64,000 nt of DNA, taken from the NCBI GenBank assembly GCA_021771815.1, contig JAETOE010000003.1, positions 1 to 64,000 of the forward strand, read 5' to 3'. Source of the stretch: Roseburia hominis. GTDB lineage: Bacteria > Bacillota > Clostridia > Lachnospirales > Lachnospiraceae. Below, piece by piece: positions 61,405 through 64,000 of the stretch (its first letter is position 1; the number at the start of each line of letters is the position of its first letter). The notes beneath the pieces are model-generated. The model saw nothing but the letters and a program-made list of their open reading frames with translations. It made no database searches and was not told the DNA's origin. Made by a program: the position numbers and the translations under genes.

Positions 61405-62034
61405 ATGGCAGATAAAATTTTTGAAAACAACCAGGTGTCGATTGTGGGAGAGATTGTATCCGATTTTCGGTTCAGTCACGAAGTGTACGGAGAAGGATTC
61501 TATATGGTGGATGTGGCAGTGAACCGCCTGAGCAATTATCTTGACTACATACCACTCATGATTTCGGAGCGTCTGATCGACGTGACCGCAAATTACATAG
61601 GGCAGAACATTTATGTGACGGGACAGTTCCGCTCCTTTAACCGGCATGAGGAAAAGAAAAACAGACTGGTGTTGTCCGTGTTCGTAAGAGAACTGGAATT
61701 TTTGGAGGAAATGCAGGAGGATATCAAGAGCAACCAGATTTTTCTGGACGGTTACATTTGTAAGGAACCGATTTACCGCAAGACGCCGCTTGGCAGGGAA
61801 ATCGCAGATCTTTTGATCGCGGTTAACCGCTCTTACGGGAAATCCGATTACATACCGTGCATCTGCTGGGGCAGAAACGCGCGTTTTGCATCCGGCTTCG
61901 AGGTCGGCGGGCATGTGCAGGTCTGGGGCAGAATCCAGAGCCGCGAGTATGTCAAGAAGCTCTCCGAGACAGAGACGGAGAAGCGGATCGCTTATGAGGT
62001 ATCAGTCAGCAAAGTAGATTTTTTGGAGGATTAA
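61405..62034 (+). CDS. Single-stranded DNA-binding protein with two OB-folds
   Basis: 209-aa protein of the SSB superfamily. Two OB-fold halves are visible: residues 1-100 (QVSIVGEIVSDFRFSHEVYGEGFYMVDVAVNRLS ... YIGQNIYVTGQFRSFN) and 108-209 (IFLDGYICKEPIYRKTPLGREIADLLIAVNRSYGKSDYIPCICWGRNA). The second half carries the classical PrimosomeB/SSB motif, and the acidic C-terminal tip normal for SSB is absent (it ends DFLED). It probably acts in DNA repair or in a specific replication step, not as the main SSB. Confidence 0.85.
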   Translation: MADKIFENNQVSIVGEIVSDFRFSHEVYGEGFYMVDVAVNRLSNYLDYIPLMISERLIDVTANYIGQNIYVTGQFRSFNRHEEKKNRLVLSVFVRELEFLEEMQEDIKSNQIFLDGYICKEPIYRKTPLGREIADLLIAVNRSYGKSDYIPCICWGRNARFASGFEVGGHVQVWGRIQSREYVKKLSETETEKRIAYEVSVSKVDFLED

Positions 62035-62061
62035 AGCAGAGCTGGGAATAGATTAAAAAAA

Positions 62062-62096
62062 GGGATGTTTCGCCGGACGGCGGGCGTCCCTTTTTT
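62062..62096 (+). terminator. Intrinsic terminator of the SSB gene
   Basis: GGGATG... pairs with GCGTCCC through an inner CGCCG/GGCGG stem, followed by TTTTTT. Confidence 0.85.
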
Positions 62097-62117
62097 CGGC
62101 AGACACATCGTTCCCTG

Positions 62118-62146
62118 TTGACAATGCAGCGCGATAGTGCTATGGT
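62118..62146 (+). promoter_or_regulatory. Promoter of the lysine riboswitch and dapA
   Basis: TTGACA (62118-62123), a 17-bp spacer and TATGGT (62141-62146). The transcript would begin about 20 nt before the riboswitch. Confidence 0.75.
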
Positions 62147-62170
62147 AAATTCAACAATATGATACATATT

Positions 62171-62336
62171 TTGATAGAGGTTGCATGCTTTAAGAGTAGC
62201 TTTGCGGATGTGGCAGGCACAGTGGAAACGAGCGAAAGGAAAGTGTGCCGAAAGGGCAGGAAGCCTTGTATCCTGTTCCTTGGGCATAAGGTTAAGAGCC
62301 TTATGACTGTCATCTTCACAGATGGGGCGCTATCGG
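62171..62336 (+). promoter_or_regulatory. Lysine riboswitch (L box)
   Basis: Known L-box blocks appear in order: GATAGAGG (62173) with AAGAGTA, the GAAAGGAAAG block, GTGCCGAAAGG, GGCATAAGG with GCCTTATGACTGTC, and the closing GGGGCGCTATC, which pairs with the opening GATAG. The terminator at 62379-62402 follows, so lysine binding should stop transcription of dapA-dapB. Confidence 0.92.
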
Positions 62337-62378
62337 TTCTATAGAATGACATGCCAGATGCAGGCAGAAGAATCAGAC

Positions 62379-62402
62379 CGGCTCCAGAGAGCCGTTTTTT
62401 TT
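62379..62402 (+). terminator. Riboswitch-controlled terminator before dapA
   Basis: CGGCTC (62379-62384), CAGA, GAGCCG (62389-62394), then eight T. It lies 92 bp before the dapA ATG. Expression platform of the L box. Confidence 0.92.
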
Positions 62403-62493
62403 ATGCAATAGACACAAGCATCGGGTATGAGATGGATTGTAATAGCACACAAAGATGTACCATACGCATATATTATTTTCAGGAGGATTCGTA

Positions 62494-63384
62494 ATGGCAA
62501 TTTTTAAAGGTGCAGGTGTGGCGATCGTCACGCCGATGAAAGACAATGAAGATGTAAACTATGACAAATTAGAGGAATTGATCGAGTGGCAGATTGAGCA
62601 GGGAACGGACTGCATCATTATCGCCGGGACTACCGGAGAAAGCTCGACGCTCACTACGGAGGAGCATTCCAAGGTCATAAAAGAGGCAGTGCGCATGGTA
62701 AATCACCGCATTCCGGTCGTGGCAGGGACCGGCTCGAACTGCACGAGAGAGGCGGTGCATCTGTCGAAAGAGGCGGAGGAAGCAGGCGTGGACGGACTTC
62801 TCGCCGTGACGCCGTACTACAATAAGGCGACGCAGGGTGGACTGATCCGTTACTACACGGAGATCGCGGAGGCGGTAAAGCTTCCGATTATTATGTACAA
62901 TGTGCCGGGAAGAACCGGCTGTAACATTCTTCCGGAGACAGCAGCGACCCTGTTTCGTGATGTGGAGAATATCGTCGGGATCAAAGAGGCGACCGGGAGC
63001 GTGGCGCAGGCGTCAAAGCTGATGTATTTGACGGACGGCAGGATCGACCTGTATTCGGGGGAGGACGGCATCGTCGTTCCGCTGATGGCGATCGGCGCGG
63101 TCGGCGTGATTTCCGTATGGTCGAATATTGCGCCGAAGGATGTGCATGATATGTGCGCGGCGTTTGCGGCAGGCGACGTTGCGGCGGCGCGGGCGATTCA
63201 GCTTAAGGCACAGCCGCTTGTGGATGCACTGTTTTCCGAGGTCAACCCGATTCCTGTCAAGAAGGCACTAAATCTTATGGGTCGGGAAGTGGGAACACTT
63301 CGTTCCCCGCTCACAGAGATGACGGAGGAAAATGCGGCAAAGCTGGCAGAGGCGATGAAAAATTACGGAATCAGTCTTGCATAA
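62494..63384 (+). CDS. dapA: 4-hydroxy-tetrahydrodipicolinate synthase
   Basis: Condenses pyruvate with aspartate semialdehyde, the first committed step to lysine, diaminopimelate and (in spores) dipicolinate. The 296-aa aldolase-fold enzyme has GTTGESSTLT near residue 44, TPYYNKATQGG near 107, the Schiff-base lysine in GIKEATGS near residue 163 and PIPVKKALNLMG near 257. ATG 62494 follows AGGAGG. It is controlled by the upstream lysine riboswitch and followed after 90 bp by dapB. Confidence 0.98.
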   Translation: MAIFKGAGVAIVTPMKDNEDVNYDKLEELIEWQIEQGTDCIIIAGTTGESSTLTTEEHSKVIKEAVRMVNHRIPVVAGTGSNCTREAVHLSKEAEEAGVDGLLAVTPYYNKATQGGLIRYYTEIAEAVKLPIIMYNVPGRTGCNILPETAATLFRDVENIVGIKEATGSVAQASKLMYLTDGRIDLYSGEDGIVVPLMAIGAVGVISVWSNIAPKDVHDMCAAFAAGDVAAARAIQLKAQPLVDALFSEVNPIPVKKALNLMGREVGTLRSPLTEMTEENAAKLAEAMKNYGISLA

Positions 63385-63393
63385 GGCGGGGAA

Positions 63394-63429
63394 GCCGGGC
63401 GGTGGAGAAAGTCGCTGCCCGGCGTTTTG
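63394..63429 (+). terminator. Terminator-like hairpin between dapA and dapB
   Basis: GCCGGGC (63394-63400) pairs with GCCCGGC (63417-63423), followed by GTTTTGC. The U-tract is short and dapB follows directly, so it is probably partial. Confidence 0.5.
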
Positions 63430-63474
63430 CTACTTTATCAGGTTAAAATGTGAAAGAAGAGAGGATAAAGAAAG

Positions 63475-64000
63475 ATGATCAAGGCAATCATGCATGGATG
63501 CAACGGCAAGATGGGACAGGTTATCACGGGAATCTGCAGGGAGGATTCCCAGATTGAGATCGTGGCGGGAATCGACGTGTACGACGGGGTGACAAATGAT
63601 TACCCGGTATTTCCGAATATCTCGGTCTGCGACGTGAAGGCGGACGTCATCATTGATTTCTCGAATGCGAAAGCGGTGGATGATCTTCTGGTGTACAGTG
63701 TCGACAAGAAAATCCCCGTCGTTTTATGTACGACGGGACTTACGGAGGAACAGCTTGTCCGCGTGCGGGAGGTGTCAGAGCAGGTCGCCGTCTTAAAATC
63801 CGCCAATATGTCGCTGGGAATCAACATGTTGATGGAACTGTTAAAGCAGGCGGCAGTGATCCTGGCTCCGGCGGGGTTTGATATGGAGATCGTGGAGAAG
63901 CATCACAATCAGAAACTGGATGCGCCCAGCGGTACGGCGCTCGCACTCGCGGATTCCATGAATGAAGCGTTGGGAAATGCATATGAATATAAGTATGACA
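63475..64000 (+). CDS. dapB: 4-hydroxy-tetrahydrodipicolinate reductase (3' end cut by window)
   Basis: NAD(P)H-dependent reductase, next step after dapA. The visible 175 residues have the cofactor loop HGCNGKMGQ (residues 7-15), CTTGLTEEQ near 84 and the catalytic KHHNQKLDAPSGTALAL near 142. The start is ATG 63475 after GAGAGGA. The gene runs off the window edge. Confidence 0.96.
   Translation, partial: MIKAIMHGCNGKMGQVITGICREDSQIEIVAGIDVYDGVTNDYPVFPNISVCDVKADVIIDFSNAKAVDDLLVYSVDKKIPVVLCTTGLTEEQLVRVREVSEQVAVLKSANMSLGINMLMELLKQAAVILAPAGFDMEIVEKHHNQKLDAPSGTALALADSMNEALGNAYEYKYD

Overview
This window looks like a chromosome segment from a spore-forming member of the Lachnospiraceae (Clostridia). 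The reasons are the roughly 50 % GC coding sequence with AT-rich intergenic regions and the gene set: a YlmC/YmxH sporulation protein, a SpoVB-like flippase, DapL-type lysine synthesis, a eukaryote-type HisA, an ANTAR regulator behind glnA, and a lysine-riboswitch-controlled dapA-dapB. I found 62 protein genes (the last cut by the window edge), one small pseudogene, one lysine riboswitch, many promoters and terminators, and a two-copy intergenic repeat. I saw no rRNA, tRNA, CRISPR array or insertion sequence.

Layout. 0.3-8 kb: housekeeping genes (ychF, ylmC, nrdR, yqeG, rpiB, efp, a SpoVB-like flippase divergent from a cysteine desulfurase, and an HPr-like protein without its phospho-histidine). 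8-17 kb: a Rad3/DinG-type helicase with an N-terminal nuclease-like domain, a LysR regulator, single-chain purL and a MATE pump. 17.3-18.7 kb: an AT-rich islet with a zeta-type toxin pair and a frameshifted membrane gene. 18.7-23.5 kb: a reductase, an autoregulated-looking ECF sigma factor with its DUF4179 partner, a PHP phosphatase and a membrane protein. 23.9-33.5 kb: glycolysis (gap, pgk, tpiA, then gpmI), interrupted by 4.7 kb of accessory genes (hydrolase, AraC-type regulator coupled to a ClpP, XRE-Uma2 fusion, CapA). 34-38 kb: purC-purF-purB, with a heavily folded leader before purB. 38-41 kb: a MerR-YbjQ-YhfC operon and degV. 41.2-46.5 kb: a compact Tad-like pilus or secretion operon. 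46.5-53.7 kb: CorC, guaB, hisA, glnA-ANTAR, dapL. 54-59 kb: an MBOAT/SGNH acylation pair, a metal exporter with its Fur-type regulator, and an M23 peptidase. 59-64 kb: typA, a double OB-fold SSB, and the riboswitch with dapA-dapB.

The most unusual region is the Tad-like operon. It encodes a P-loop-degenerate TadZ/CpaE-like protein, one TadA/CpaF ATPase, one protein that appears to fuse TadB and TadC, and a series of small single-helix membrane proteins. Two of these small genes are only 38 and 48 codons and use GTG and TTG starts. Four of the proteins share a short N-terminal pattern (acidic residue, two aliphatics, then Tyr/Leu-Gly) and lack a classical prepilin cleavage leader. Other noteworthy items are an 88-bp intergenic repeat whose two copies differ by compensatory changes in predicted stems, the purB leader with mutually exclusive pairings, an inverted repeat spanning the end of pgk, and a MerR promoter with the diagnostic 19-bp spacer.
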